Source: Thermophagus xiamenensis
GTDB taxonomy: Bacteria > Bacteroidota > Bacteroidia > Bacteroidales > Marinilabiliaceae
DNA: 64,000 bases
Direction of reading: 5' to 3'
NCBI RefSeq assembly: GCF_900112795.1
Contig: NZ_FONA01000003.1
Location: forward strand, 124,001 to 188,000
Below the pieces are notes generated by a model. It saw only the letters and a list, made by a program, of their open reading frames with translations. It did not search any database and had not been told where the DNA came from. Numbering within the stretch: the stretch's first letter is position 1; each line of letters opens with the position of its first letter. The translations under genes were made by a program, and so were the position numbers. Shown piece by piece: positions 27,720 through 39,094 of this stretch.

Positions 27720-30077
27720 TTAAAATTCAATTTTATAGCTAACAAACGGGATTGCACTATAGAAGAATTCATTCTCAACTTCCTGTGAAATCAAATTATA
27801 ACGTTTTCCCTGATATTGGCGCCCGGCCAGATTTTTGACTTGCAGCGCAAACACCGATGACGATTGCCTGGCATTGATCCGGTAAGTAAATGTTACATCG
27901 GTCAATGCCTCCAGATTGGAATAGCGGTCCACAAAGGGAAGATCTTCATCATACACAATTTCTCCGGCTATGGCTGTGGCTGCCTCATCTACAGGATGAT
28001 GCCAGAAAGGTCCCATAAAAGTAACCTTGAAATTTAATCCCAACAAATTTTTCTTTCTCACATCCCACTCTTTTCCGCCCAAAAGGTTGACCACATATTC
28101 ACCATCGTATCGGGAACGACGCTCCACGCCATCACCCCCGGTATATTTGCTGTCGTACATCGAACCTGTAACCATATAATAATATCCTTCATTCAGGAAA
28201 CGCTCAACAGTGAGGTCAACACCCACATTTCTGCCTGTTCCATCGTTTACCAATGCCTTATCAAAGGTCCAGTCGCTTCGAAAGTTCAGCATCGAATAGG
28301 CGGTTCCCTCTTCCACCGGCACATCGTAAAGTTTTTGATAATAAGGTTCAATCTTTATTCTGAAATTAGCGGAAGGCGACCAGTCATATCCCACAACAAA
28401 ATGGTGGGCACCCATTCGTTTAAGTCCTTTGTTAGGATGAATAATTTCACCGCTCTCATCATTGATGCGGCTCACGAAGTAGACAAACAACGGCTCTACC
28501 TGGCTGTGATTTCCATATCCTGCCGAAATCCTGTGATTGGGATGCCACTGCCAGGCGGCAGATACCCTTGGCTCTATTCTCAATTCCTCGTTCAATTGAA
28601 ACCAGGAAGCATTCGCCCCGCCGGTAAAAAACAGGTGGTCGGTTATCATATACTTTGCCTGCGCATTGGCCGACAATAGCCAACTGCTTCCGGAACCATC
28701 CAGAAAAGACACATAATCGCCCGTTTCCGCAATACGAGAATCACCTGAAAGATCAAAAAACATATTGTCAGCGTCAACACCCCCCTTCATGGAAAAACGG
28801 GAACTAATTTTATGGGTAAAAATCGAAGAGAAAACCAACCGACCTTATATCTGCTCCACAAAAAGTTTAGGAAATAACAAATCCGGAATCGCATCATCCA
28901 GTCTGATTTTTTCTTCATACACATGTTGACCGGTATTCACGGCAACGGTCGAAGTCAAATAGGTGGTTTCCGAAAGAGCCTTTCTATGAGTAACTCCCAT
29001 AGCTCCCATATTGTATTCAAAACGCATCTTTTCCCTGTCCTCAGGATATTTCCATTTATTGGGTTCGTCAAAGCCACTGGAAGTACTTTTGCTAAGGCCT
29101 CCTATGCCCCATAAAGAAAAAATTCCCGCATCGCCTGCCGGCATATTCACCTTAAACGACAAATCCTGATAGACGGGAATTTCAGTTCCTTCTCGTGTCT
29201 CGGGCAAAAAATCAAAAATTAATGCCATGGTGGAATAACGGTAATTAAACAAATAAGAGCCCCCGGACTTTTTCCGAAAAGGACCTTCTGCAGCGGCTTC
29301 AATACCCTGTACCCCTACCTGAGCGGCAAATTCCTGCTTTTGATTATTGCCATTGCGCAGCTTCATATCAAAAACGCCGGCAGTAGCGTTTCCATATTCG
29401 GTAGGAAAGGCACCCGTATAAAATTCAGAATTGGACAACATTTGACTGCTAAACATGGTCAATCCTCCTCCACCAGCCACATTGGAACCCGAGAAATGAC
29501 TAGGAACAGGAATATCCACTCCTTCCAGCCGCCACAACAATCCCTTGGGCGCATTACCCCTGACAACGATGGCATTATTATTGATTCCGGCAGTGGTTAC
29601 GCCTGCAAAATTGCCGGCCATACGTCCCGGGTCATCCAAGGCGCCAGCATATCGTCGCGCCTCCTCTACCGAAAAAGTGCGGGCACTTACCACTGCCATA
29701 CTGTTCACCGGACGGTCTTTCCTATAGCCGGAACTGACAACTACCTCGTTAAGTTTAGAAACGGCCTCCTCCATCTCCACTTTCACAACTACCTCTTTTC
29801 CTGAACCCACCAAAAGCTCTGAAATAACTGCCGGTTCGTAACCGATAAACCTTACCTGAAGCGTATAGCGTCCCACCGTTACATCTGGCAGCTCAAAACG
29901 ACCATCCATATCGGTAGAGGTTCCGGCTCCGGTCTCCTCCAACACCACATTTGCACCGGGAAGCGGCATTTTTGTAATAGCATCCACCACCTCACCCCGA
30001 ATTGTTTGTACCGGATTCTGGGACATTAACAAAACATTTACCAATAGCAATATTAAAATGCATACATTTATTTTCAT
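27720..30077 (-). pseudogene. TonB-dependent receptor interrupted by an in-frame stop
   Basis: Outer-membrane receptor of about 785 codons. Signal peptide, carboxypeptidase-regulatory-like domain (IRGEVVDAITKMPLPGANV), plug with LNEVVVSSGYRKDRPVNS, DPGRMAGNFAGV, VVRGNAPKGLLWRLEGVDIP and YGNATAGVFDM, then barrel strands. The frame is interrupted once, by TAA at 28845-28847 after LFVEQI. The same frame continues with GRLVFSSIFTHKISSRFSM and runs to a normal barrel end, SYKIEF at 27720. No insertion or deletion is needed, so this is one nonsense mutation, a stop-codon readthrough site, or an assembly error. It is not SusC-like and has no SusD neighbour. Substrate unknown. Confidence 0.85.
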
Positions 30078-30699
30078 AATTATCGAATTTTGAATGGCAC
30101 AAAGAAAAAATAAATTTTATAGATCATCAAATCTTATCCACCCCAACAATTTTAATTACAAACAAATACCCTCACCCATGGTAATCCTATTTCACTTCAG
30201 GACGACTGAATATTCGACTATAAAAAGGGATTATTCTTTACATGCAATACAAAACCATGCTGTCCAATTCTGAATAAGCACGGCATTTGAAGTTCTAAAT
30301 AATTAGGGTTACCCTATGCCAGATGCAAACCGTTGGTTACATTTTATGTATGTTCAACCTGGAAAGCAGACAATACAACATGGTTATTAAATGTATCCAA
30401 CAATCATTTCCTTTGTTGTGTTTGTCAGCTTCGTATCTCTGAACCGGTGTTTTAAATGAATTTCGGCATAAGGTCTGAACAAATTGTAGAAATAGTGTTA
30501 TTTTTGGCTTCATAGCCAATTGGTATTTCATGTTCCAGAACCCCAAAATATTTGCTAAAAGTTATTCCGGAACTTAGTTGGCTATATTTTGGACAGATGT
30601 GAAAAGACATAAAAAAGCGGTTTTACTATAATCGCAAACTCAACAAACCAAATATTTAAAATTCATCTATTTTCTATCCAACCAAAAAGTTTCTTAATC
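30078..30699. other. 620-bp gap without a supported gene
   Basis: AT-rich between divergent genes. Short ORFs present have no recognisable content. I see no clear promoter boxes or hairpins. Confidence 0.45.
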
Positions 30700-31557
30700 A
30701 TGAAAAAAAATCTCTTTTTAGTGATTCTTCTTACTGTATTGGGAATCTCATCCAACATTTTTGCTCGGCCCTATTTTGACAAAGAGAAAGATTTACTCCT
30801 CGCATGTTTCGATCTGAAACCCGACGAAGATGATGTACATGCAGCTGCAGCTCTTGCATGCATGCTTCAGCATCCTGATTTATCAGGTATTCAATACTTT
30901 GCGGTAGCCGGGGCATACGGTATCCAGAACGGAAAATACATCCATACAGCCACCCCCGAATTCTTCAACAACCTTTTTGGACATAAAAACAAAAAATGGA
31001 CCGATGCCCATGAAAACCGAGACCAATCGGTGAAGAAAGTTCGAAAATTGGTTAAGAAAACCCTGAAATCCGGAGGCAAAGTGTTTATACAGGAAGCCGG
31101 ACAATCTGACTTCACCCACGATATGCTTAAGGCACTTATTGAAGCCGGTGTTGATCGTAATGTGATTAAATCCAAAGTTATTGTTGTACAACACAGCAAT
31201 TGGAACGAAGATAAATCCGATCAAACAAAACTGGAATGGGTAAAAAACAATACCTATTACGTCAAAATTGATGACGGAAACAGCCCTGACAACAATACGC
31301 CCGGTTACAACAATAAAAACACCCGTTTCATGACACAGGCTCTTGCCTCTGAAAATCCCAATGCCAAGGCAAGATCTTTTTGGGAACAAGCCAATAAGAT
31401 ATGCAAAGGATGGGAAGCATCCTGGGAGAATCCTACAATCGCAAATGGGGGTGTCGACTTTTCCGATTGCGTTGAAAACTGGTGGATTTTTGATTTAAAA
31501 GATAAGACCGACAGTATTGCTAAATTCTGGGAAAGATATGTAATCAATAAACCTTGA
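30700..31557 (+). CDS. Secreted protein of unknown function, possible nucleoside-hydrolase-like fold
   Basis: 285 residues with a Sec signal peptide (MKKNLFLVILLTVLGISSNI) and cleavage near FARP. After the leader comes LLACFDLKPDEDDVHAAAALACML, in which an acidic cluster DEDD followed by a helix recalls the metal-binding DxDxxxDD motif of nucleoside hydrolases and the DUF1593 relatives. The next segment is GIQYFAVAGAYGIQNG, then GGKVFIQEAGQSDFTHDMLKAL and KVIVVQHSNWNED, which look like strand-loop-helix units of a Rossmann-like core. I do not recognise a named family and the hydrolase suggestion is weak. It sits alone before the xylan region and is 14 bp upstream of the left end of IS66-type copy 1. 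Confidence 0.6.
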   Translation: MKKNLFLVILLTVLGISSNIFARPYFDKEKDLLLACFDLKPDEDDVHAAAALACMLQHPDLSGIQYFAVAGAYGIQNGKYIHTATPEFFNNLFGHKNKKWTDAHENRDQSVKKVRKLVKKTLKSGGKVFIQEAGQSDFTHDMLKALIEAGVDRNVIKSKVIVVQHSNWNEDKSDQTKLEWVKNNTYYVKIDDGNSPDNNTPGYNNKNTRFMTQALASENPNAKARSFWEQANKICKGWEASWENPTIANGGVDFSDCVENWWIFDLKDKTDSIAKFWERYVINKP

Positions 31558-31592
31558 ATTCAATTTTTATCGGTATCCACCCGAGCAAACGC

Positions 31593-32219
31593 TTATTTTT
31601 GGAGTAAACTTTTATCAATAAATTGCGGCAAAAGCTCTTTGAAATTTTCGGAAGGTGGGGTGTGAATGTTTTCCATCACGTACTTCAACCACTTTTGAGG
31701 GTCGATTTCAAGGTTCTTGCAAGTGCCGAAAAAGCTGTAGAACATAGCGATATTTTTGGCAGCATCGTGTGAGCCGGCGATCAAATAGTTCTTTCGTCCC
31801 AAAGCCAGAGGACGAATGGCGTTCTCCACCAGATTACTGTCTATCTCCAACATTCCATTGGTTAGATAGTTTTGCAGACTTGTCCATCGGTTTTTGCAAT
31901 ATTCAAAAGCATTGCCCAAAGGACTTCTTGGCATAACAGAACCTTTGTGTTTATTAATGTATGTCCCTATTTCATTGATTACAGGCAGTGACTTTTCCAG
32001 CCGCAGGGCATGTCTTTGCTCATGAGATAAATTTTGATCCCGTGCCATGGCTTCAATAGCATAGAGAAGCTGAATCAGACTAAGCTCATGAAAGGCTCGT
32101 TCTTTATTGTTTTTCAATGCAGCTTTAATCTTGTTTTGATTAGCTTTTTCGTCCTCTTTGGTAATATATTTTTTACGGATATAGCGATTTTTGAATAACT
32201 TGGCAGGCATATAATCCAA
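31593..32219 (-). pseudogene. IS66 transposase (TnpC) with deleted catalytic core, copy 1
   Basis: 208-residue frame. The N-terminal part, DYMPAKLFKNRYIRKKY, is the segment preceding the zinc-binding region of IS66 transposases. It is fused directly to the C-terminal third: AALKNNKERAFHELSLIQLL, LSHEQRHALRLEKSLP, PRSPLGNAFEYC, MLEIDSNLVENAIRPLALG (includes the last catalytic Glu) and NYLIAGSHDAAKN. About 200 residues holding the first two catalytic Asp are missing, so it cannot transpose by itself. The frame of the N-terminal piece also begins mid-protein; the upstream part is fused to the end of TnpB. Confidence 0.85.
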
Positions 32220-32239
32220 CTCTTCAGTAATTTCCTGAC

Positions 32240-32570
32240 CAATAATATCATTTCGGTGGTGAAATCTTTAAAGGAAAGACCTTCCAAAATCATTATCAAC
32301 TCTTCCCGGATAATAAGTCGTGATGGTGCCGGTTTATCCCCCTGTCAAAAGAGTACCTGCTTCGCTCCGGGCGTTTGTAAAACATGGTAAAACCATCACC
32401 GTCTCATTACAAGAGTTTGATATGCGTTCCGGCACGATTGATAAAGATAAAGACGGAACCACTTGCAGGATCCTGCTTCAGTACATTACGTACAATTCCG
32501 GCAAGACCGTCAAAGCCATTACGCATATCAACCGGATTGCAGCACAAATAGTAATCTAAGTTGGCACTCA
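32240..32570 (-). pseudogene. IS66 TnpB (Orf2) remnant, copy 1
   Basis: Translation of the minus strand gives PVDMRNGFDGLAGIVRNVL, then SGSVFIFINRAGTHIKLL, two consecutive stop codons (TAA, TGA), DGDGFTMFYKRPERSRYSFD, then after a frameshift PAPSRLIIREELIMILEGLS. This is the IS66 Orf2 accessory protein. The stops sit where a Tyr-Trp or similar pair is expected. The end is fused to the TnpC fragment. Confidence 0.75.
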
Positions 32571-32599
32571 GTCCAATGATGAGTTAGTAAATTTTCAGG

Positions 32600-32930
32600 C
32601 ACATGCCATTGGGAAAAGTTAGTATCATTTGGTTCAATCGGTTTTCTTGTTGCGATGGTTCCGGCGTTGGTGCCGAAGATTCTGCCATAGCGAAAGAATC
32701 CATTATGGGTTCCTGAACATCAAATGTGCCAAGATCAATCAACATTAAGCCCGGGTCGCTTTCTGTTTTTTAGTTTTTTCAAGGGCTTTGTATTTGCTTA
32801 CCCAGTATTGCATTTTCGAACGTGTTACTCCAATTTGTTTGGCGCAACTTCCTATTGTCTGACCACTTGCCTCCTGTAGAACCACATGCTCAAGCTACGG
32901 TGCAAAGATTTTATGTGTTTCATGATTTTT
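32600..32930 (-). pseudogene. IS66 TnpA (Orf1) HTH remnant, copy 1
   Basis: Minus-strand reading shows LQEASGQTIGSCAKQIGVTR, then SKMQYWVSKYKALEKTKK, a helix-turn-helix typical of IS66 Orf1, followed by an early stop. A tail, SFAMAESSAPTPEPSQQENR then QMILTFPNGM, continues in another stretch. No intact start is present. Confidence 0.65.
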
Positions 32931-33170
32931 TTGTGACAAAGCTAATAGCCACTGTCATGACAGAAAAAATGGGTTTGATGGGTGGATACCATAAATTTAG
33001 ACTGTTACTATTATTCAATGTTTATCTATAAGACTCAAATAGTTTTTTCCAATCATGCGCCAGTTTGGAAAATGACAGTTACAAGACATTTAAAACTGCA
33101 TACCTATCAGTATGGATGAGCAATTTAATCGTAAGCTAAATATACCAAATTATGACATTAAGAAAAGACA

Positions 33171-34274
33171 CTATTTAAATAACAATTGAGCAAACTGATA
33201 CAGACTTCTTCTCCAGGTATGGAATTCGTGTGCTGTACCATCTGAGATGTAAGAAACAGCATGGTATCCAGCATTTTTTAATTCGTTAACTGCTTTTTTC
33301 ACCCATTCAGGATTTTCTTTACTACCACAGCTAATAAACACAAGCTTCAATGTCTCATATTCTTTGAAGTCCCCGGGTCGGTATACACCCCCGCTAAATA
33401 ATCCTAAATATGAAAACAAATCGGTCCTATTCAATGAAATAAGCCTTGTTTCAAAACCACCCATTGACAACCCTGCCATGGCTCTATTCTCTTGGTTGGC
33501 TAAGGTGCGGAAATTAGAATCGATATAAGGAATGAGATCATTTACCAATACAGATTGAAAAGGCAAAATATCAAAATCACGCAAGCGACCGAACTCAATT
33601 TCATTAGTCATTCCATAAGCCATCACGACTATGAATGGTTTGGCTTTTCCTTCGGCAATAAGATTGTCCATAATAAAATTGGCATGTCCCTGATTGGGCC
33701 ATGAAGTCTCGTTTTCGCAATAACCGTGTTGAAGATATAAAACAGGGTAACGTTTTGAAATTTCTTTCTCATAACCAGGAGGTGTATAAACAAAGGCCCT
33801 CAGAGTTTTTTGGGAACTTTTCGAAGGAAAACGGATTTCATGCACATGACCGTGGGGAACATTCTTTACTGCAAATATTACTTGGTCATTGGAAGGAATC
33901 TCAATCCCACTACCCCATCGACAAGCACCAAAAAACAACATTGCACCTGGATCGGGCACCGACGCACCGTCAATATTCAGCTGATAGTAATGGAAACCAA
34001 TATCTTGGGGATCCGACACTCCAGTCCACATTCCTTCTTCATCTTTTACCATGTCGTATTTTACACCACCGATGTCGAGCTTTACATATTTGGCATCGGG
34101 GGCAAAAATTTTTGTCCGAACACGGCCCTGGGAGTTAACCATGGGATATTCATGGCCTGGCTGGTTGATATATGAAGGTTCAAAATCTTCGATTACCATA
34201 TCATTTGATTGGGCCAAACAAAAAAAGTCAGCCATTAAAAATGTTGTTAAAAGTAAATTGATTTTGTAGTTCAT
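33171..34274 (-). CDS. CE1-type esterase with N-terminal E-set domain
   Basis: Secreted carbohydrate esterase, feruloyl or acetyl-xylan type. Signal peptide to FCLAQSN, then an early-set/CBM48-like domain (TKIFAPDAKYVKLDIGGVKY and IGFHYYQLNIDG, about residues 45-125). The alpha/beta-hydrolase domain follows, with RYPVLYLQHGYCENE, nucleophile elbow GLSMGGFE, and the catalytic His in TAHEFHTWRRSLYQF near the C-terminus. Length 367 residues. It lies 337 bp after the larger two-domain esterase gene and resembles the C-terminal half of that protein, so it is likely a shortened paralogue. Downstream is IS66-type copy 1. Likely removes ferulate or acetate from arabinoxylan. Confidence 0.9.
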   Translation of the reverse strand: MNYKINLLLTTFLMADFFCLAQSNDMVIEDFEPSYINQPGHEYPMVNSQGRVRTKIFAPDAKYVKLDIGGVKYDMVKDEEGMWTGVSDPQDIGFHYYQLNIDGASVPDPGAMLFFGACRWGSGIEIPSNDQVIFAVKNVPHGHVHEIRFPSKSSQKTLRAFVYTPPGYEKEISKRYPVLYLQHGYCENETSWPNQGHANFIMDNLIAEGKAKPFIVVMAYGMTNEIEFGRLRDFDILPFQSVLVNDLIPYIDSNFRTLANQENRAMAGLSMGGFETRLISLNRTDLFSYLGLFSGGVYRPGDFKEYETLKLVFISCGSKENPEWVKKAVNELKNAGYHAVSYISDGTAHEFHTWRRSLYQFAQLLFK

Positions 34275-34611
34275 AAAAAATCTTTATTATTTAATTATTC
34301 TCAAAGATTTATATAACACATTTTTCTGCTCAAGAAATATCACTATCAAGACTAGGAAAGTCTGAAAATAGGGATTCCCTAAAATCGGGACAAGTAATTT
34401 CAAGGCAAGCAGGGTACGTCTAATGGAACTATATAGACAGAGACTACGTATTTCAACCGGTTTCAATTCGGAAACTCTTATTCACAACTTGCTTCTGAAT
34501 AGTAAGTTTAAATTTTTTTCGGTTTCAAATTCGTTGATTTGAATTCAGCGTTAAACGATGTGCTTTCTCAGTTTACTTTAAAAGTTTTCATCCCTGCAAG
34601 GAAGAAATTAT
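34275..34611. other. 337-bp gap between the two esterase genes
   Basis: No gene. Contains a small hairpin AGACT-AGGAA-AGTCT near 34350 and AT-rich sequence; nothing else recognised. Confidence 0.4.
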
Positions 34612-36579
<1,968 letters not shown>

Positions 36580-36869
36580 TTAATTCTGTGTAGGAGTAAA
36601 AATTTGCTATTCCCCACACAAATGAGTTAGACAAAAAAGATAAAATAAACCATCGTAAAAAGGGTCAAAAAAGCCATCATCATAAGTTTCTTGTTTGGAA
36701 TATCATATTTTATGAACGAAATCAATACATTTTTAGTTTTTTTTAACATTAACAAATGAAAGGATTGCAGAAGTTGATATCGACCAAAGGGAAATCCTCA
36801 GTTTTGAAGGATAATTACCTCCAGACAAAATCCATTCTAGAATTGAACCATCTAGGTTGTATTGATTTT

Positions 36870-37627
36870 CAAGAGTCTATTCCTTCTTCCCCAATAAAAT
36901 TCTGGAATACAATAGTATATATCTGTCTCATTGTCCTCATAACCTTCCGGAACAAAAGAGATATGTTTATGCTACTTATAGATGATGTTGACGATATTAC
37001 CCATCCCGTCTTTCTCCTACATAAAATCCACTATGTTTCGTTCTTTGGCATAATAATCAATCCCTTACCATTTTCCAACGATTCGATGCCAGCAAAAGAA
37101 TAGTCACAAAATTGAATTCTCCATCGGAAGCACTTCCGTAGGAATTGGGTTGCATTTTTTCCGGATCAAAACTCAATGCAAAATATCCTTTCCGTGGACC
37201 TTCCTTATGATGAAGGAATTTTTTGGTCTCCCGCCAAATCCTGTCAAAAAACTCTTTCATGTTAAACTGAAAAGCAACCATCATACCATAAGAAAGGACA
37301 TCTATACGCACGTCATGTTTTTTAAGGTCTGAAACGCATCCCATGGAATCACCAACTTCGAAATATATACGATCCGGACCTATAAAAAGGTTGTAATAAG
37401 TCTTTTCTGTTTTTTTTCAATTTCATTTTGACTGTAACGTGCTTCAAGAAAGAGGTTACGGAAATTTCTATTATGACATCCCATTTTTCCAAAACTCAGA
37501 TTAGAATTCTTTTTATATTATCTACAACATTACAATCGCATTCTGCAAGCATTATGGACATAAGATTTAAGATAATTCTTATGCTAGTGGTTCTTTTACA
37601 AGATTTTTGAAAATAACTTGTTGCCAT
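36870..37627 (-). pseudogene. GH8 reducing-end exo-oligoxylanase, decayed
   Basis: Reading the minus strand from an ATG at 37627: a leader (SIRIILNLMSIMLAEC), a frameshift, then FGKMGCHNRNFRNLF, LEARYSQNEIEKK, YYNLFIGPDRIYFEVGDSM, DVRIDVLSYGMMVAFQF, FDRIWRETKKFLHHKEGPRK, GYFALSFDPEKM and SASDGEFNFVTILLLASNRW. This follows the GH8 xylanase (Rex) pattern. The motif normally containing the catalytic Glu (VRxEGMSYGMM) reads VRIDVLSYGMM, so the acid is changed to Asp. After about 37057 it continues out of frame (SFVPEGYEDNETDIYYCIPEF), then is lost. The gene starts two bases after the GH10 stop. Confidence 0.8.
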
Positions 37628-37628
37628 A

Positions 37629-38758
37629 TTAATAATGTTCAATTCTATCTATTACCGGTTTTGGATTATTTTTTCTTAATAAAGAATAATCTGCTTTACC
37701 TCCTAACGGCCAGTTGTTTTTCCAAGAATTATTATCATTTACTCTCCCACAGGGTAATTCTGGATATATTATCCTTGTGTTATAGAATAACTAAAAAAAA
37801 GCACGGTAACGATTTTCGAAAGCTGCAAAAAACGAATCGCTCAGTCTTAGCTCATAAGGATTTAGATTTTTTTGTATTCGAAATTTACGGATAAATCCAC
37901 CCTAACTCTTCTAACTTGAACAGGTAGAGCGGAAAGATCTAGTTCAGTAACCATTACCTTTATTCCATGATTTGAGTATTCTTCAATTATTTTTTTAAAT
38001 TTCTGGATTGATGGGTACTCAAGACCAATGTGTCCCTACATTCTCAATAGCATTAATTCTTAAATTCTTACTCGCTGTTTAATTAACTTTTTTACCATTT
38101 TATTTAACAACTCCGTCCCTTTTTACAGATGTAGCCATTGAATAATCATTGTAATAGAGTTCAGCTTCAGGGTCGGTTTCATTAAAAAATTGGAATGCCA
38201 GCTTTATTTAGTCGTCTTCAACAATCTCGTAGAATTTGCTATTCCGGTAGGTACCATCCTCAAGGATAGCTTCATTCACCACATCCCTTCCATTTACTTT
38301 TCCCTAATTACAGCTAATCACAGTATGATTATGGGTTTTCATGCGTTCTATAAAAACCTCTTTGGAAACATCGTTGCCCACTTCATCATCAAAAAACCAC
38401 CGCGCGGTTTGTGAGTGCCATACAAGTAAATAACCAACTATTAACATTTTGTTTTCTTCTCCGAATTTAACAAACTGATCAGCTAGGTCAAAATTAATTT
38501 TTCCTTTCCTAGGTTGAAGCATTCAACTTTTCATACAGTTTTCTTCCACAACAGTATTGAAGTGTTTTTTCACCACTTCAATGGCAGCAGAATCATACCC
38601 AATTATTTGGCAGGCATTTAGTGCTGTTTTAAAGTAAATTTTACCGCTAAAAGAATCTTTCATCGGCTTGGATTCATTGTTAACAAATTTAGCTAATGAA
38701 TTGAAATTAAGTCCAACCAAAATAAAAATTAAAATAATAATGGAATTTTTCTTTTCAT
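37629..38758 (-). pseudogene. GH10 endo-xylanase, full-length but decayed
   Basis: The minus strand from an ATG at 38758 keeps the whole GH10 outline over about 375 codons: KPMKDSFSGKIYFKTALNA, EVVKKHFNTVVEENCMKS, LQPRKGKINFDLADQFVKFG, IVGYLLVWHSQTARWFF, GKVNGRDVVNEAI (acid/base Glu), [32 protein letters not shown] (nucleophile Glu), GRVNDNNSWKNNWPLGGKADY and NPKPVIDRIEHY. At least five in-frame stops (first at 38523-38525) and several frameshifts interrupt it, including one in the leader. The WGVND motif has lost its Trp and the WDVVNEA Trp is Arg. It is a long-dead endo-1,4-beta-xylanase gene. Confidence 0.85.
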
Positions 38759-39047
38759 AATTTCTCTCATTTATCAGTGCCTAGCATTTTGGAATAGGAT
38801 AACCTTTTGACAAACTTTCTTTACTTGATTTCTGTTGCTGACTTAAAAAATCAAATTACAATAGGAGTTGTTATCAAATTTCGGAAATAATCATGTCTAT
38901 ATTAATTTATTAATTCGACTCTTTTATAATTTAAAACCTAGTCAAAATAATTTAACGAATCAAAAATAGACAATACATATTTTGTAAATTTAAAAATTTA
39001 GATATTTCATTTAAGATTTTAGATATTTATAGCCCACCTGTAGCCTT
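38759..39047. other. AT-rich gap between GH10 remnant and IS66-type copy 2
   Basis: No gene. Presumably held the promoter of the decayed xylanase operon. Confidence 0.4.
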
Positions 39048-39072
39048 TCCCCGAAAACCGGACAGCTTAAAA
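39048..39072 (+). repeat. Left arm of a 25-bp inverted repeat flanking IS66-type copy 2
   Basis: Contains CCGGACAGCTTAAAA. Its inverse complement recurs at 40515-40539 with 24 of 25 positions equal. The pair encloses copy 2 but is absent around copy 1. Confidence 0.75.
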
Positions 39073-39094
39073 TTAGACAAAAAATTAATTTTAA

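Larger units (their letters stand above)
31572..32990. mobile_element. IS66-type element, internally deleted, copy 1
   Basis: 1419 bp with terminal inverted repeats GGTATCCACCC at 31572 and, inverted, ending at 32990. Contents read right to left on the minus strand: TnpA-like HTH remnant, TnpB-like remnant with two stops and a frameshift, then a TnpC fragment with the catalytic core removed. Intact IS66 elements are about 2.5 kb. The element shares its structure and defects with copy 2 at 39095. No target-site duplication is obvious. Confidence 0.85.

Noticed and set aside
30337-30546. Minus-strand ORF of 69 codons between the TonB receptor and the secreted protein
   Set aside because: No start context, no domain and no codon pattern that sets it apart from noise.
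30883-31389. Minus-strand ORF of 168 codons opposite the secreted unknown protein
   Set aside because: The plus-strand gene has a clear signal peptide and protein-like composition; the minus frame is Cys/Phe-rich and shows no family features.
32320-32559. Plus-strand ORFs inside both IS66-type copies (also 32822-33031 and 39843-40626)
   Set aside because: They are antisense to TnpB and TnpA remnants that are clearly readable on the minus strand. The repetition between copies only reflects the duplication of the element.
36756-37103. Plus-strand ORF of 115 codons in the decayed region
   Set aside because: The opposite strand carries recognisable GH8 remnants; the plus frame has no family resemblance.
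37607-37894. Plus-strand ORF of 95 codons
   Set aside because: Overlaps the C-terminal blocks of the GH10 remnant on the other strand.
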